The notes below the pieces were generated by a model. That model was not told the DNA's origin and searched no databases. It saw only the letters and a program-made list of their open reading frames with translations. The position numbers and the translations under genes are program-made. A stretch of 64,000 nt of DNA from Trebonia kvetii. GTDB lineage: Bacteria; Actinomycetota; Actinomycetes; Streptosporangiales; Streptosporangiaceae. Location: contig NZ_RPFW01000009.1 of assembly GCF_007827045.1 (NCBI RefSeq), forward strand, positions 62,001-126,000. Direction: 5' to 3'. Shown one piece after another: positions 7,507 through 15,950 of this stretch (position 1 is the first letter of the stretch; each line of letters opens with the position of its first letter).

Positions 7507-9041
7507 CAGATCCCGCCAGCGAGTCGGTAATAGGCCGCATTCCAGAGAATCTTGTTCTCGAACGCCTCCGCGGTCGTCGACTCGTCGATGACGAGCAGTT
7601 CCACGCCCGCCATCCTGGCGTAGTCCCGGAAGGCCTCCACGCCCGCAGCCGAGGACATGACGGTGTGATGCGCCGCGCCCGCCTGCAGCCAGGCCGTCGC
7701 CGAGGTCGGGAAGTCAGGCGCTGGCCGCCATACCGCGTGCCCGACCGGCAGCCGCCGCAGCGGCTCCGACGGCGGGACCAGTTCGACCACGTTCGCCACG
7801 AGGCGGAAGCGGTCACGCATGTCCGACAGCGCGACCACGATGCCCGGCCCGGGGTCCGCCGTGAAGACGAGGCGCACCGGGTCTTCCCTAGCCCCGATCG
7901 CCAGCGGATGGATCTCCAGCTTCGGCCTGCTCGTGGTCAGGCTGGGACACACTTCGAGCATGTGCGCGCCGAGGATGCGTTCGTCGCCCGGCTGGAGATC
8001 GTAGGTGTAATCCTCCATGAGCGACGCCCCGCCAGGCAGGCCCGCCCCCATCACCTTGGCCGCCCGGACGAGCACGGCCGTCTTCCAGTCCCCTTCGGCG
8101 CCGAAACCGTAACCGTCCGCCATCAGCCGCTGCACGGCCAGTCCGGGAAGCTGCTTCAACTCGCCCAGGTCCTCGAAGTTCGTGGTGAAGGCGCCGAAGC
8201 CGCCGTTGTCGAGGAAGGAGCGCAGCCCTCGCTCGATCGCGGCGCCGTCGCGGAGGGAGGCATGCCGCTCCCCACCGAACCGCAGTTCGGGCACGACGTC
8301 GTAACGCCCTTCGTACTCCGCCACGAGGGCGTCGATGTCCTGTGCGCTCGCATCGGCGACCGCCGCCGCGAGGTCGTTGACGCTCCACGTGTTGACCTGC
8401 ACGCCGAAAACCGATTCCGCTTCGGTCTTGTCGCCTTCCGTGACGGCGACGAAGCGCATGTTGTCGCCGAACCGGGCCAGCTTCAGCGCGCGCGTCGCCG
8501 CCCAGCCGGCGGCGGCCCGGGTCCAGGTCGCCACCTGGCCCGTAACGCGCGGATCGGAGACGTGGCCCACGACGGTCTTGCGCCTGATAGCCAGCCTGCT
8601 CTGGATGTAGCCGAACTCGCGGTCCCCGTGTGCGGCCTGGTTCAGGTTCATGAAGTCCATGTCGATGGTGGACCAGGGCAGGGCGACGTTGGCCTGGGTG
8701 TGCAGGTGCAGCAGCGGCTTGTCGAGGGCGTTGAGTCCGGTGATCCACATCTTGGCCGGGCTGAACGTGTGCATCCACGCGATCAGGCCGATCACGGCGT
8801 CGTCATGGTTGGCCTCGAGCATGATCCGCCGGATGTCCTCGGGCCGGGTGAGGACCGGCTGCCACACGACGCGGACCGGGATGTCAGCGGACGCCGCGAG
8901 CGCGCCGGCGATGGCGCGCGACTGTTCGGCTACCTGCCGGAGCGTCTCCTCGCCATAGAGCTGCTGGCTTCCGGTGAGGAACCAGACCTCGAGACTTTGC
9001 AGCGCTTCAAGGCTGTCCTGCGCAGCCGGTGCGGGCATCAT
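7506..9041 (-). CDS. araA: L-arabinose isomerase
   Basis: Cytosolic isomerase converting L-arabinose to L-ribulose, the first step of the bacterial arabinose pathway; it needs Mn2+. The 511-residue length is normal. The N-terminus (EVWFLTGSQQLYGEETL), the central MHTFSPAKMWI and HLHTQANVALPW blocks, FGGERHASLRDG, EGDWKTAVLVRAAKVM and the C-terminal AAGVEAFRDYARMAGVELL are all characteristic. AGGGAG stands 5 nt before the start. The gene lies between a promoter/operator region at 9061-9115 and the coupled galT remnant. With araB and araD a few kilobases away on the same strand, a complete arabinose-to-xylulose-5-phosphate route is encoded. Confidence 0.97.
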   Translation of the reverse strand: MMPAPAAQDSLEALQSLEVWFLTGSQQLYGEETLRQVAEQSRAIAGALAASADIPVRVVWQPVLTRPEDIRRIMLEANHDDAVIGLIAWMHTFSPAKMWITGLNALDKPLLHLHTQANVALPWSTIDMDFMNLNQAAHGDREFGYIQSRLAIRRKTVVGHVSDPRVTGQVATWTRAAAGWAATRALKLARFGDNMRFVAVTEGDKTEAESVFGVQVNTWSVNDLAAAVADASAQDIDALVAEYEGRYDVVPELRFGGERHASLRDGAAIERGLRSFLDNGGFGAFTTNFEDLGELKQLPGLAVQRLMADGYGFGAEGDWKTAVLVRAAKVMGAGLPGGASLMEDYTYDLQPGDERILGAHMLEVCPSLTTSRPKLEIHPLAIGAREDPVRLVFTADPGPGIVVALSDMRDRFRLVANVVELVPPSEPLRRLPVGHAVWRPAPDFPTSATAWLQAGAAHHTVMSSAAGVEAFRDYARMAGVELLVIDESTTAEAFENKILWNAAYYRLAGGI

Positions 9042-9060
9042 TCGCGCTCCCTGTCCCCGA

Positions 9061-9115
9061 TGTGACCGTTCACGTCAACTGGTCATCGTACGGCGGCAGG
9101 CACTGTCCGCGTCAA
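9061..9115 (-). promoter_or_regulatory. araA promoter with overlapping operator
   Basis: On the minus strand TTGACG (9110-9115) and TACGAT (9085-9090) form a plausible -35/-10 pair with a long 19-nt spacer. Just downstream, TGTGACCGTTCACG (9061-9074, plus strand) is a CG-centred near-palindrome within two bases of TGTGAACGTTCACA, the type bound by LacI-family regulators. The site sits about 20 nt upstream of the araA start, a position suited to repression. Confidence 0.5.
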
Positions 9116-9459
9116 CGGCTGCACAGGCGACAGGGAGTTGCCCGGCGATCGGGACGCGGAGGCTCTCCACTGGCCAGACGATCGGAAAGAACCCGTGCCA
9201 GACGTTAAAGACAGCCCGGCGAGCGGTAGGGATAACTGAGGGTGGTGGAGCCATACCTGCCGCCAGACTCGGGGAAGGGGTGAATGCGAGGCTCCGCGCG
9301 TCCAGGTGGGCGGCGACCTGCGGAAGCTTCGCCTACAGGACCTGGACGACGAGGGCGCGCTGGGCGCGCACGGTTGCGGGTCTGGCTGCTCGAAGGATTT
9401 GCGTGGCGGCAGCGTTACCGAGACGTTAACTACAGACATGGCCCAGGGCCTTTCGTCCG
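9116..9459. other. Rest of the araA / sugar-transporter divergent intergenic region
   Basis: No gene is supported here. The 650-bp gap between divergent araA and the sugar-binding protein holds promoters at both ends, with featureless sequence between them. Confidence 0.5.
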
Positions 9460-9518
9460 TTGACTCTGAGGAGTTCCTGGTTTAGCTTGCCCAACAGAGG
9501 TTGTTGTTAACGTTCACA
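9460..9518 (+). promoter_or_regulatory. Promoter and operator of the sugar ABC operon
   Basis: TTGACT (9460-9465), a 17-nt spacer and TAGCTT (9483-9488) make a good vegetative promoter. Sixteen nt downstream lies TGTTAACGTTCACA (9505-9518), a CG-centred palindrome with one mismatch. It shares CGTTCAC with the araA operator. A repressor bound here would cover the region just after the transcription start. About 170 nt of leader follow before the binding-protein gene. Confidence 0.55.
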
Positions 9519-9691
9519 AAGTCCGTAAATCGGACGGCATGCGACTAGTTCGGAGGACGGCGGAAACCCTTGCGGCAAGCAGGATGGCCGCCTGACGAGT
9601 CCCGGCGGCCAGCACGGTCAACGCGGCCGAGCGAGCGCCGGCCGGGTGCAATGACGCGTCACTAGGTAGCGACTGATAACCGGAGGTCCGT

Positions 9692-10849
9692 ATGGGCAAG
9701 ATCGACCCAAAGGTCGACGAGGCAATCCAGACGCTCAACATGGGAGACGGGCCGACCCGCCGGAGGCTGCTCCAGGGCACCGGTCTGGTCAGCGCGGCGG
9801 GCGCCGCGTCGGCGCTGCTCGCCGCGTGCACCTCGTCGAGCAGCAGCTCGGTAGCCGCCGCCAACGGCAAAAACCCCTTCCCGGCGGTGCCCAACCAGAA
9901 CTACTACTTCGTGAACCACGTCACCACGAACGCGTTCTTCACCCCAACACAGTACGGGCTCCAGGACGCGTCGGCGCTGCTCGGCATACCGAAGCCGGTG
10001 TGGAGCGGCTCTACCACCTCGAGCGTCTCCGAGATGATCAGCGCCATAAACACCGGGATCTCCGCCAAGGCGGCCGGGATCGCGACAACGGTCATCGACC
10101 CGCATTCGTTCACCACCCCGGTGGGCAACGCGATGAACGCCGGCATCCCGGTGCTCAGCTACAACGCCGACGGGATCTACAACCACGGGATTCCGGACAT
10201 CGGCACCAACCGGCTGGCCTACGTGGGGCAGGCCCTTTACCTGTCCGGCCAGGCCATGGGCGAGCAGATCAAGACGCTCGTGCCGGGCGGCGGGGAGATC
10301 GCGATCTTCATCGCGACCCCGGGAACCGGCAACATCCAGCCCCGCTACGACGGCGCCGTGTCGGTGCTCGGCAGCAGCTACAAGGTGACCGAGGTCGCGA
10401 CCGGCACGGTCGACTCCGCCGAGCTGTCGGCGGAGAAGGCGTTCATGCTCGGGCACAAAAGCAGCCTCAAGGGCGCGTTCGCGGTCGACTCCGGGTCCAC
10501 CGCGAACCTCGCCGGGGCCCTCCAGGGGGCCGGGCTGACGATCCCGGCCGGCGGTTTCGACACCGACCCGCGGACGCTCAACGCCCTGAAGGCCGGCACG
10601 ATCAAGTTCTCCATCTTCCAGGATCCCTACCTGCAGGGCTTCCTGCCCACCCTCTACCTCTACCTGTACAACCTGTCCGGCGCGCAGCTCGCGCCGCCGA
10701 ACACCGACACCGGGCTGACCGTGCTGACCCCGAGCAACGTCAGCCAGATGCTGAAGGCCAGCCGGTACCAGGGCGGATCTTCGGCCGAGGCCTACATCCC
10801 GCGGCCCTCGGGCGCCATCAACCAGCCGATGGCGACGACGAGCACGTGA
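9692..10849 (+). CDS. Sugar ABC transporter substrate-binding lipoprotein (CUT2 type, probable arabinose)
   Basis: Extracytoplasmic receptor of a pentose/ribose-type importer. The ATG at 9692 follows GGAGG by 5 nt. The N-terminus carries a twin-arginine-like TRRRLLQGTG, a hydrophobic stretch and the lipobox LLAAC with Cys46, followed by a Ser linker, so export (possibly Tat) and lipid anchoring are predicted. The body has the periplasmic-binding-protein type 1 pattern: alternating segments such as GIATTVIDPHSF, GIPVLSYNADG, GGGEIAIFIATPGTGN, and the late KFSIFQDPYLQGFLP. It heads a three-gene operon with permease and ATPase and is divergent from araA, which makes L-arabinose the favoured substrate; the sequence alone does not fix specificity. 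Confidence 0.9.
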   Translation: MGKIDPKVDEAIQTLNMGDGPTRRRLLQGTGLVSAAGAASALLAACTSSSSSSVAAANGKNPFPAVPNQNYYFVNHVTTNAFFTPTQYGLQDASALLGIPKPVWSGSTTSSVSEMISAINTGISAKAAGIATTVIDPHSFTTPVGNAMNAGIPVLSYNADGIYNHGIPDIGTNRLAYVGQALYLSGQAMGEQIKTLVPGGGEIAIFIATPGTGNIQPRYDGAVSVLGSSYKVTEVATGTVDSAELSAEKAFMLGHKSSLKGAFAVDSGSTANLAGALQGAGLTIPAGGFDTDPRTLNALKAGTIKFSIFQDPYLQGFLPTLYLYLYNLSGAQLAPPNTDTGLTVLTPSNVSQMLKASRYQGGSSAEAYIPRPSGAINQPMATTST

Positions 10850-11010
10850 CATCGCGCCGCGCCGGGCGGGGCAGGGCGGCTCTGGTTCTGCACCTGCCCG
10901 GCGCGGACGCGGCCTTGACACGGGTTTAGGCTGGCGGTGAATCGTGCTGGCACGGGCGCGGACACCGACAGCGGCAGCTTTGCCGGAGGAAAAACGGGAG
11001 ATGAGTCCCA

Positions 11011-12066
11011 GTGAGTGACACGGTCCAGCGAACTGCAGGAGAGACCGGCGCCCCTCAGCGAGGGCAAGCGGGTGCCGGCGGTGGCCTCGGCGCCACGCTG
11101 ATGCGATTCCTGCGTGTGCTCGGGCGGCAGCGCGAGGCGACCGTGTTCGTGATCGCGGTGGCCCTGTTCCTCTACTTCCTAATCGCCAAGGGGTCGGACT
11201 TCACCTCGAAGCCGAACCAGGTCACCCTGTGGTCCGATCAAGTGGCACCTTACGCCATCATCGCGCTGGGCGAGGTCTTCCTGCTGATCTGCGGCGAGAT
11301 CGACCTGTCGGTCGGCTTCGTCGTCGGGTTCGCCCCCTATCTCATGCACTACCTGACCGACTTCTACGGCTTCCCCGGCCTGCTCGCGATGTTCTTCGCG
11401 CTGCTGCTCGGACTCGTGGTCGGCTGGGTCAACGGCTTCTTCACGGTCAATCTCCACGTGCCCTCGTTCATCACCACGCTGGGCACCGGGTTCATCTTGC
11501 TCGGGCTGATGAACACGACCTCGCACGACCAGCCGGCGGCCATTCCGGCGAACGTTATGGGCATCGGCAAGTGGATCACCTACTACGCGTGGGCGCCGAT
11601 CATCTGGGCGGTCGTGCTCGCCGTGATCTTCCATATCGTGCTGACCAGGACCCGCTGGGGCCTGTACACGGTCTCCACAGGCGGGAACCTGCTCGGGGCG
11701 CGGGAGGCCGGGATCCGCGTGGGCCGGATCAAGTACGGCAACTTCATGATCACCGGGCTGCTTGGCGCCTTTGTCGGCCTGCAGCAGATGTACTACACGA
11801 ACAACATCGCCCCCACCGCGGGCTCGTACCAGTGGATGTTCTACGCGGTCACCGCGGCGGTGATCGGCGGCACGGCGATGCTGGGCGGCGTGGGAACGAT
11901 CATCGGCGCCTTCTTCGGCGCGGTGGTGCTGGGCATCCTGCTCGACGGGTTCCCGCTCATCGGCGTGAGCGCCGATCCGCTGGCCATCATCTTCGGCGGT
12001 GCCATCCTCGTCTCCATGGTGGCGAACGTACAGCTCACGCGGCTGCGGGAAAGGGGACAAAGCTGA
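11011..12066 (+). CDS. Sugar ABC transporter permease (RbsC/XylH family)
   Basis: Membrane component of the CUT2 importer, 351 residues with about ten hydrophobic helices after a ~30-residue cytosolic N-terminus. The GTG at 11011 is used; GGGAG lies about 10 nt upstream, and an ATG at 11001 is out of frame. Typical family stretches are EVFLLICGEIDLSVG, HVPSFITTLGTGFILLG, the cytosolic NLLGAREAGIRVGRIK loop that contacts the ATPase, and GGTAMLGGVGTIIGAFFGA. It is 161 nt downstream of the binding protein and one nt upstream of the ATPase. Confidence 0.93.
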   Translation: MSDTVQRTAGETGAPQRGQAGAGGGLGATLMRFLRVLGRQREATVFVIAVALFLYFLIAKGSDFTSKPNQVTLWSDQVAPYAIIALGEVFLLICGEIDLSVGFVVGFAPYLMHYLTDFYGFPGLLAMFFALLLGLVVGWVNGFFTVNLHVPSFITTLGTGFILLGLMNTTSHDQPAAIPANVMGIGKWITYYAWAPIIWAVVLAVIFHIVLTRTRWGLYTVSTGGNLLGAREAGIRVGRIKYGNFMITGLLGAFVGLQQMYYTNNIAPTAGSYQWMFYAVTAAVIGGTAMLGGVGTIIGAFFGAVVLGILLDGFPLIGVSADPLAIIFGGAILVSMVANVQLTRLRERGQS

Positions 12067-12067
12067 C

Positions 12068-12874
12068 ATGACGGCGACGGAACCGGACGGCCAGGCGGCA
12101 TCCGCGAGCCCGGACGGAGACATCCTCCGCTGCGAGCACATCTCCAAGAACTACGGCCGGGTGAACGCGCTGTCCGACGTGAACCTGCGGCTGGGGCGCG
12201 GCGAGGTGCTCGGGCTCCTCGGCGACAACGGCGCCGGCAAGTCCACCCTGCTCAAGATCCTGTGCGGCTTCCAGCCGCCCTCCTCCGGCCGGATCCTCCT
12301 CGAGGGCCGGGAGGTCACGCTGAAGTCGGTCGATTACGCCAGGTCGCTAGGCATTGACGCCGTCTACCAGGATCTCGCCCTGGTCAACCAGCTCACGGTG
12401 TTCCAGAACATGTTCCTCAACCGGGAGGTAATCCGCTGGCCGCTGGTGCGGAACGGCATCATGCGCAGGCAGGCCAGGGAACATCTCGACGAGATGGGCG
12501 TGCAGCTGCCGTCGGTGGACGCGCCGGTGGCCCAGCTCTCCGGCGGGCAGCGCCAGGCGGTCGCGGTGGCCCGCTCGGTCTTCTCGGACCCGAAGATCCT
12601 GCTCCTGGACGAGCCGCTGGCCGCGATGGGCGTCAAGGAGGGCGCGATCATCCTGGACCTGATCACCCGGCTGAAGCACGAAGGCAACGTCTCGGTCATC
12701 GTCATCGCGCACAACTACGCGCACGTGATCGAGGTGTGCGACCGGATCAACATGATCCAGGGCGGCCGGATCACGCTTGACAAGCGGACCTCCGAGACGT
12801 CGGCGGAAGAGCTCACCGACATGGTGGTAGACGAATACCGCAAGGCGCTCGCAGAGCGCCAGCGCTCAGCGTGA
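12068..12874 (+). CDS. Sugar ABC transporter ATPase (single-domain, FrcA-like)
   Basis: Energises the importer. The ATG at 12068 lies one nt after the permease stop with AAAGGGGA upstream; the frame is open further upstream but that overlaps the permease. The 268 residues contain one complete nucleotide-binding domain: Walker A GDNGAGKST, Q-loop YQDLALVNQ, signature LSGGQRQ, Walker B ILLLDEPLAAMG and switch His in VIVIAHNY. Classical RbsA/XylG proteins have two fused domains; a single domain as in FrcA must act as a homodimer. The C-terminal third is closely similar to the fragment at 3530-3790, pointing to a former paralogous operon. It converges on araD. Confidence 0.95.
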   Translation: MTATEPDGQAASASPDGDILRCEHISKNYGRVNALSDVNLRLGRGEVLGLLGDNGAGKSTLLKILCGFQPPSSGRILLEGREVTLKSVDYARSLGIDAVYQDLALVNQLTVFQNMFLNREVIRWPLVRNGIMRRQAREHLDEMGVQLPSVDAPVAQLSGGQRQAVAVARSVFSDPKILLLDEPLAAMGVKEGAIILDLITRLKHEGNVSVIVIAHNYAHVIEVCDRINMIQGGRITLDKRTSETSAEELTDMVVDEYRKALAERQRSA

Positions 12875-12890
12875 CGGCCGCCTGCCGTCT

Positions 12891-13580
12891 TCACGGCCGC
12901 TGGCCGTACTCGGTCTGGTAACGGCGGTACAGCGCGTCGATCTGGTCCTGCGCGAGCGGGGTCAGCTCGCCGCGGCTGACGGCGAGATGCACTGTGGCGG
13001 CCACGTCCTCGCACATCACTGCCGCCTTCACCGCGTCGCGCGGGGCAGCGCCCACAGTGAACACGCCGTGGCTGCGCAGCAGCACGGCCGACGAGCGATG
13101 ACCGGACAGGGTCGTGACGACGGCGCGACCGATCTCCTCGCCGCCGATCGGCGCGAACGGCCCGACGGGTATATCGCCGCCGAACTCGTCGGCCATCGCG
13201 GTCAGCACGCAGGGGATCGGCTCGCCGCGGGCCGCCCACGCCGTCGCGTACCGGGAGTGCGTATGCACCACGCCGCCGACCTGCGGCATGTGCCGGTAGA
13301 TGTAGGCGTGCGACGCGGTGTCGCTCGACGGGGCCAGCTCGCCCGCGACCCGGGCGGCGGTCAGGTCGCAGACCACCATCGACTCGGCCGTAAGGTCGGC
13401 GTAGCTGACCCCGCTCGGCTTGATCACCAGCAGGTCCGTGCCCGGCACCCGGGCCGAGACATTACCCGACGTCCACACCACCAGGCCATTGCTGACCAGT
13501 TCCGCATGCAGTTCGGCGACCGTGCGCCGCATCTGGCGGATGGCGGCGCTGACGGCCGGGTCAGCCGGGTCAGCCGTCAT
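12891..13580 (-). CDS. araD: L-ribulose-5-phosphate 4-epimerase
   Basis: Class II aldolase-fold Zn enzyme converting L-ribulose-5-phosphate to D-xylulose-5-phosphate, the last arabinose-specific step. Motifs include VWTSGNVSARVPG, KPSGVSYADLT, the metal ligands in VVHTHSRYATAW and LLRSHGVFTVG, and the C-terminal YRRYQTEYGQ. The 229-residue length is normal. The ATG at 13580 lies inside the end of araB (11-nt overlap) with GGAGAG 5 nt upstream, so translation is coupled to araB. The gene ends 16 nt from the convergent sugar ATPase. Confidence 0.95.
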   Translation of the reverse strand: MTADPADPAVSAAIRQMRRTVAELHAELVSNGLVVWTSGNVSARVPGTDLLVIKPSGVSYADLTAESMVVCDLTAARVAGELAPSSDTASHAYIYRHMPQVGGVVHTHSRYATAWAARGEPIPCVLTAMADEFGGDIPVGPFAPIGGEEIGRAVVTTLSGHRSSAVLLRSHGVFTVGAAPRDAVKAAVMCEDVAATVHLAVSRGELTPLAQDQIDALYRRYQTEYGQRP

Positions 13581-15315
13581 GGCTGCTCTCCGTCATCCGC
13601 TGGGGGGCCTCCGCGTCCGGCGCCAGAGCGGCGTCCGCGGAATCCTGGCCGGCCGGGACGGGCTGGCTGATCACCCGGTCGCGGAGCGCGCGGAGCCGGT
13701 GCATGACCTCGTTGGTGCCGCGGCCGAGGTAGTCGTGCAGCAGCACGTACTCGGCGTAGAGCTGGTCGTAGACGCCGACGGCTCGCGGGTCAGGGGTGTA
13801 GCCCGCCGCGGACGTCCGTCCCATCGCCGACGCGGCCGTCGGCACATCGGGATAGGCGCCCGCCGCGACGGCCGCGTGAATGGCGGAGCCAAGCGCGGGC
13901 GCCTGCGCAGAGGCGACGAGACGCAGCGGCTTCCGGGTCACATCGGCGTAGATCTGCATGAGCAACTCGTTGCGCATCAGCCCGCCGGCGATGTCTATTT
14001 CGGTGACCGGCAGGCCGGCCGCCTCGAAGGCATCGATGATGACCCTTGTACCGAACGCCGTTGCTTCCAGCAGCGCCCGGTATATGTCGGGAGCGCGGGT
14101 GGCCAAGGTGAGACCGACGATCGCGCCAGACAGGTGATGGTCAACGAGCACGCTGCGGTTCCCGTTCAGCCAGTCTAGGGCGATCAGGCCAGCCGCGCCC
14201 GGCGGCTGGCTGGCTGCCTGGGCCGACAACAACTCGTGCAGGGTGAGACCGCGGCGGCGGGCCTCGGCATGGTATTCCGGTGGCACCGCTTGGTCGGCGA
14301 ACCAGGCGAAGATGTCGCCGACCCCGGTCTGCCCGGCCTCGTAACCCCATGAGCCAGCGACGATCCCGCCGTCGACCACTCCGCACATGCCGGGCACCTC
14401 GGCAAGCACGCTCCCGTTCATCATGTGGCAGTTGGAAGTGCCCATGATCGCCACCAGATGACCGGGCGCAAGCGCGTTCGCGGCCGGCGGGGTCACGTGC
14501 GCGTCCACGTTGCCGACCGCGATGGCGATTCCCTCCGGCAGGCCGGTCCAGCTCGCCGCGCGCGCCGTGAGCGAGCCCGCCCGGCTGCCGAGCGGGAGAA
14601 CCGGGTGCGCGAGCTTGTCGTCGGCGAAACCGGCGAAGTCGGGGTTCAGGGCCGCCAGGAACTCACGGGACGGATAGCGCCCGTCCTGGAAGATGCCCTT
14701 GTACCCGGCCGTGCAGGCGTTCCTAGTCTCGGTGCCGGTCAGCTGCCAGATGATCCAGTCCGCCGCCTCGATCCACCGCTGCGCGCGCCGGTAGACGTCT
14801 GGGTCTTCCTCGAGCAACTGCAGCGCCTTCGCGAACTGCCACTCGGCCGAGATCTTCCCGCCGTACCGGGCGAGCCACGGCTCGCCGCGGGAGAGGGCCA
14901 GCTCGGTAATCCGGTCTGCCTGGGACTGGCTGGCATGGTGCTTCCAGAGCTTTGGATAGGCGTGCGGGCGGTCCGTTAGCTCGGCGAACCCACAAAGCGG
15001 CGTTCCGTCGGCAAGCACTGGCAGCACCGTGCATGCGGTGAAGTCGGTGCCGATGCCGATCACCTGGGCCATGGCGATGCCGGCCTCGGCCACTGCGGCA
15101 GGCACCGCGGTCCGCAGCACAGCCAGGTAGTCCTCGGGATCTTGCAGCGCCCAGTCAGGCGGCAGCGGCCGACCGGTAGCAGCCAGCACGGTGTCCATGA
15201 CGCCGTGCCGGTACTCATGGACGGCATTGCCGAGTTCCGCGCCGTCGGCGACGCGGACAACGAGCGCGCGCCCGGACAGGGTGCCGAAGTCGATGCCAAC
15301 CACGCACGCGTCCAT
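13570..15315 (-). CDS. araB: Ribulokinase
   Basis: FGGY-family kinase phosphorylating L-ribulose with ATP. The N-terminal phosphate-binding GIDFGTLSGRALVV, the EYRHGVMD strand, IGIGTDFTACTVLPV, the KLWKHHASQ motif characteristic of ribulokinases, GNVDAHVTPPA, the GTSNCHMMNG block and the C-terminal IAGGLMRNELLMQIYADV are all present; 581 residues is the family size. The ATG at 15315 (MDACVVG) starts right at the conserved strand; an in-frame ATG at 15345 would place a putative operator within the coding sequence. It is first in an araB-araD operon. Confidence 0.95.
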   Translation of the reverse strand: MDACVVGIDFGTLSGRALVVRVADGAELGNAVHEYRHGVMDTVLAATGRPLPPDWALQDPEDYLAVLRTAVPAAVAEAGIAMAQVIGIGTDFTACTVLPVLADGTPLCGFAELTDRPHAYPKLWKHHASQSQADRITELALSRGEPWLARYGGKISAEWQFAKALQLLEEDPDVYRRAQRWIEAADWIIWQLTGTETRNACTAGYKGIFQDGRYPSREFLAALNPDFAGFADDKLAHPVLPLGSRAGSLTARAASWTGLPEGIAIAVGNVDAHVTPPAANALAPGHLVAIMGTSNCHMMNGSVLAEVPGMCGVVDGGIVAGSWGYEAGQTGVGDIFAWFADQAVPPEYHAEARRRGLTLHELLSAQAASQPPGAAGLIALDWLNGNRSVLVDHHLSGAIVGLTLATRAPDIYRALLEATAFGTRVIIDAFEAAGLPVTEIDIAGGLMRNELLMQIYADVTRKPLRLVASAQAPALGSAIHAAVAAGAYPDVPTAASAMGRTSAAGYTPDPRAVGVYDQLYAEYVLLHDYLGRGTNEVMHRLRALRDRVISQPVPAGQDSADAALAPDAEAPQRMTESSHDG

Positions 15316-15322
15316 GCCTGAG

Positions 15323-15338
15323 ATGTTCACGCCCACAT
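15323..15338. promoter_or_regulatory. Candidate regulator site upstream of araB
   Basis: ATGTTCACGCCCACAT has ATGT/ACAT ends around a CG centre and includes GTTCAC, the half-site also present before araA (9061-9074) and the sugar transporter (9505-9518). Symmetry is poorer than in those two. It lies immediately upstream of the preferred araB start. Confidence 0.35.
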
Positions 15339-15643
15339 ATCGCATTCTCGGCTATCGGGGTCGCCCCAGCCACACCGGCTACCGGCGGGGCGGCGGAGCC
15401 CAACTGAACCGGACGATGAACTCCGGCACCATTGGTGGCAACGGCTGGATGTCGCGCCAGCACCACTGCCCCGTCCGGCTGGCCCGCGACTCAAGGCGTG
15501 ACGATCACCTGCAGGCCTGTCCGGCGCTGCGCCGCGGCAAGGGGACCGCACGCTCCCGTTCGGTACGGCGGGAGGGGAGGGTGCGGCGATAGAATCGTGA
15601 CGAGAAGGTGCCGGCCGCTGGCCGGCGTGACAGCGGAGGCAGC
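15339..15643. other. Intergenic region between araB and the small gene at 15644
   Basis: No gene is supported. A TAGAAT box at 15590-15595 is a likely -10 for the small gene that follows. A GCCGGC-CGCTG-GCCGGC hairpin lies in its presumed leader, between that box and the ribosome-binding site. Confidence 0.4.
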
Positions 15644-15898
15644 ATGACATCAGCCGGCTCGGACGCCGGGCCAGGCCAGGCCGGTCGGCCGGCGGACGCC
15701 GGGCGCGGCGCGCCGGGTTCCGAGCAGGCCGGGCGGCCCGCCGCCGCGCGGCCGGTGCCGCCGGAGCCCGTGCTGCCCTGGCCCGTGCTTTCCGAGCAGA
15801 GCCGCGAGGACAACGACATCGCGTGGGGCGACTACCCTCGCCGCGACGACGAAGACCGCCTGTACCGCGACCGCCCGCCGCACTGGGCGGACCACTAG
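15644..15898 (+). CDS. Small conserved acidic protein ending in a RPPHW motif
   Basis: The ATG at 15644 has GGAGG 6 nt upstream and gives 84 residues. The first half is low-complexity Gly/Ala/Pro. The second half is dense in charged residues and reads LSEQSREDNDIAWGDYPR and then DRLYRDRPPHWADH. The pattern of Glu-Gln-Ser/Thr, two or three Asp, Trp-Gly and a C-terminal Arg-Pro-Pro-His-Trp is one I recognise from small actinobacterial proteins of unknown function. No enzyme motif, signal peptide or membrane segment is present. It is likely monocistronic. Confidence 0.65.
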   Translation: MTSAGSDAGPGQAGRPADAGRGAPGSEQAGRPAAARPVPPEPVLPWPVLSEQSREDNDIAWGDYPRRDDEDRLYRDRPPHWADH

Positions 15899-15950
15899 CC
15901 GTCGGCCCTGCACTCAGCCGTCGTTCGCGGCCTGCGCGGACGCCGATCGC

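Noticed and set aside
9662..10921. Minus-strand frame of about 420 codons
   Set aside because: Antisense of the sugar-binding protein; rich in Arg/Gly/His/Val with no family pattern, as expected from GC-rich shadow frames.
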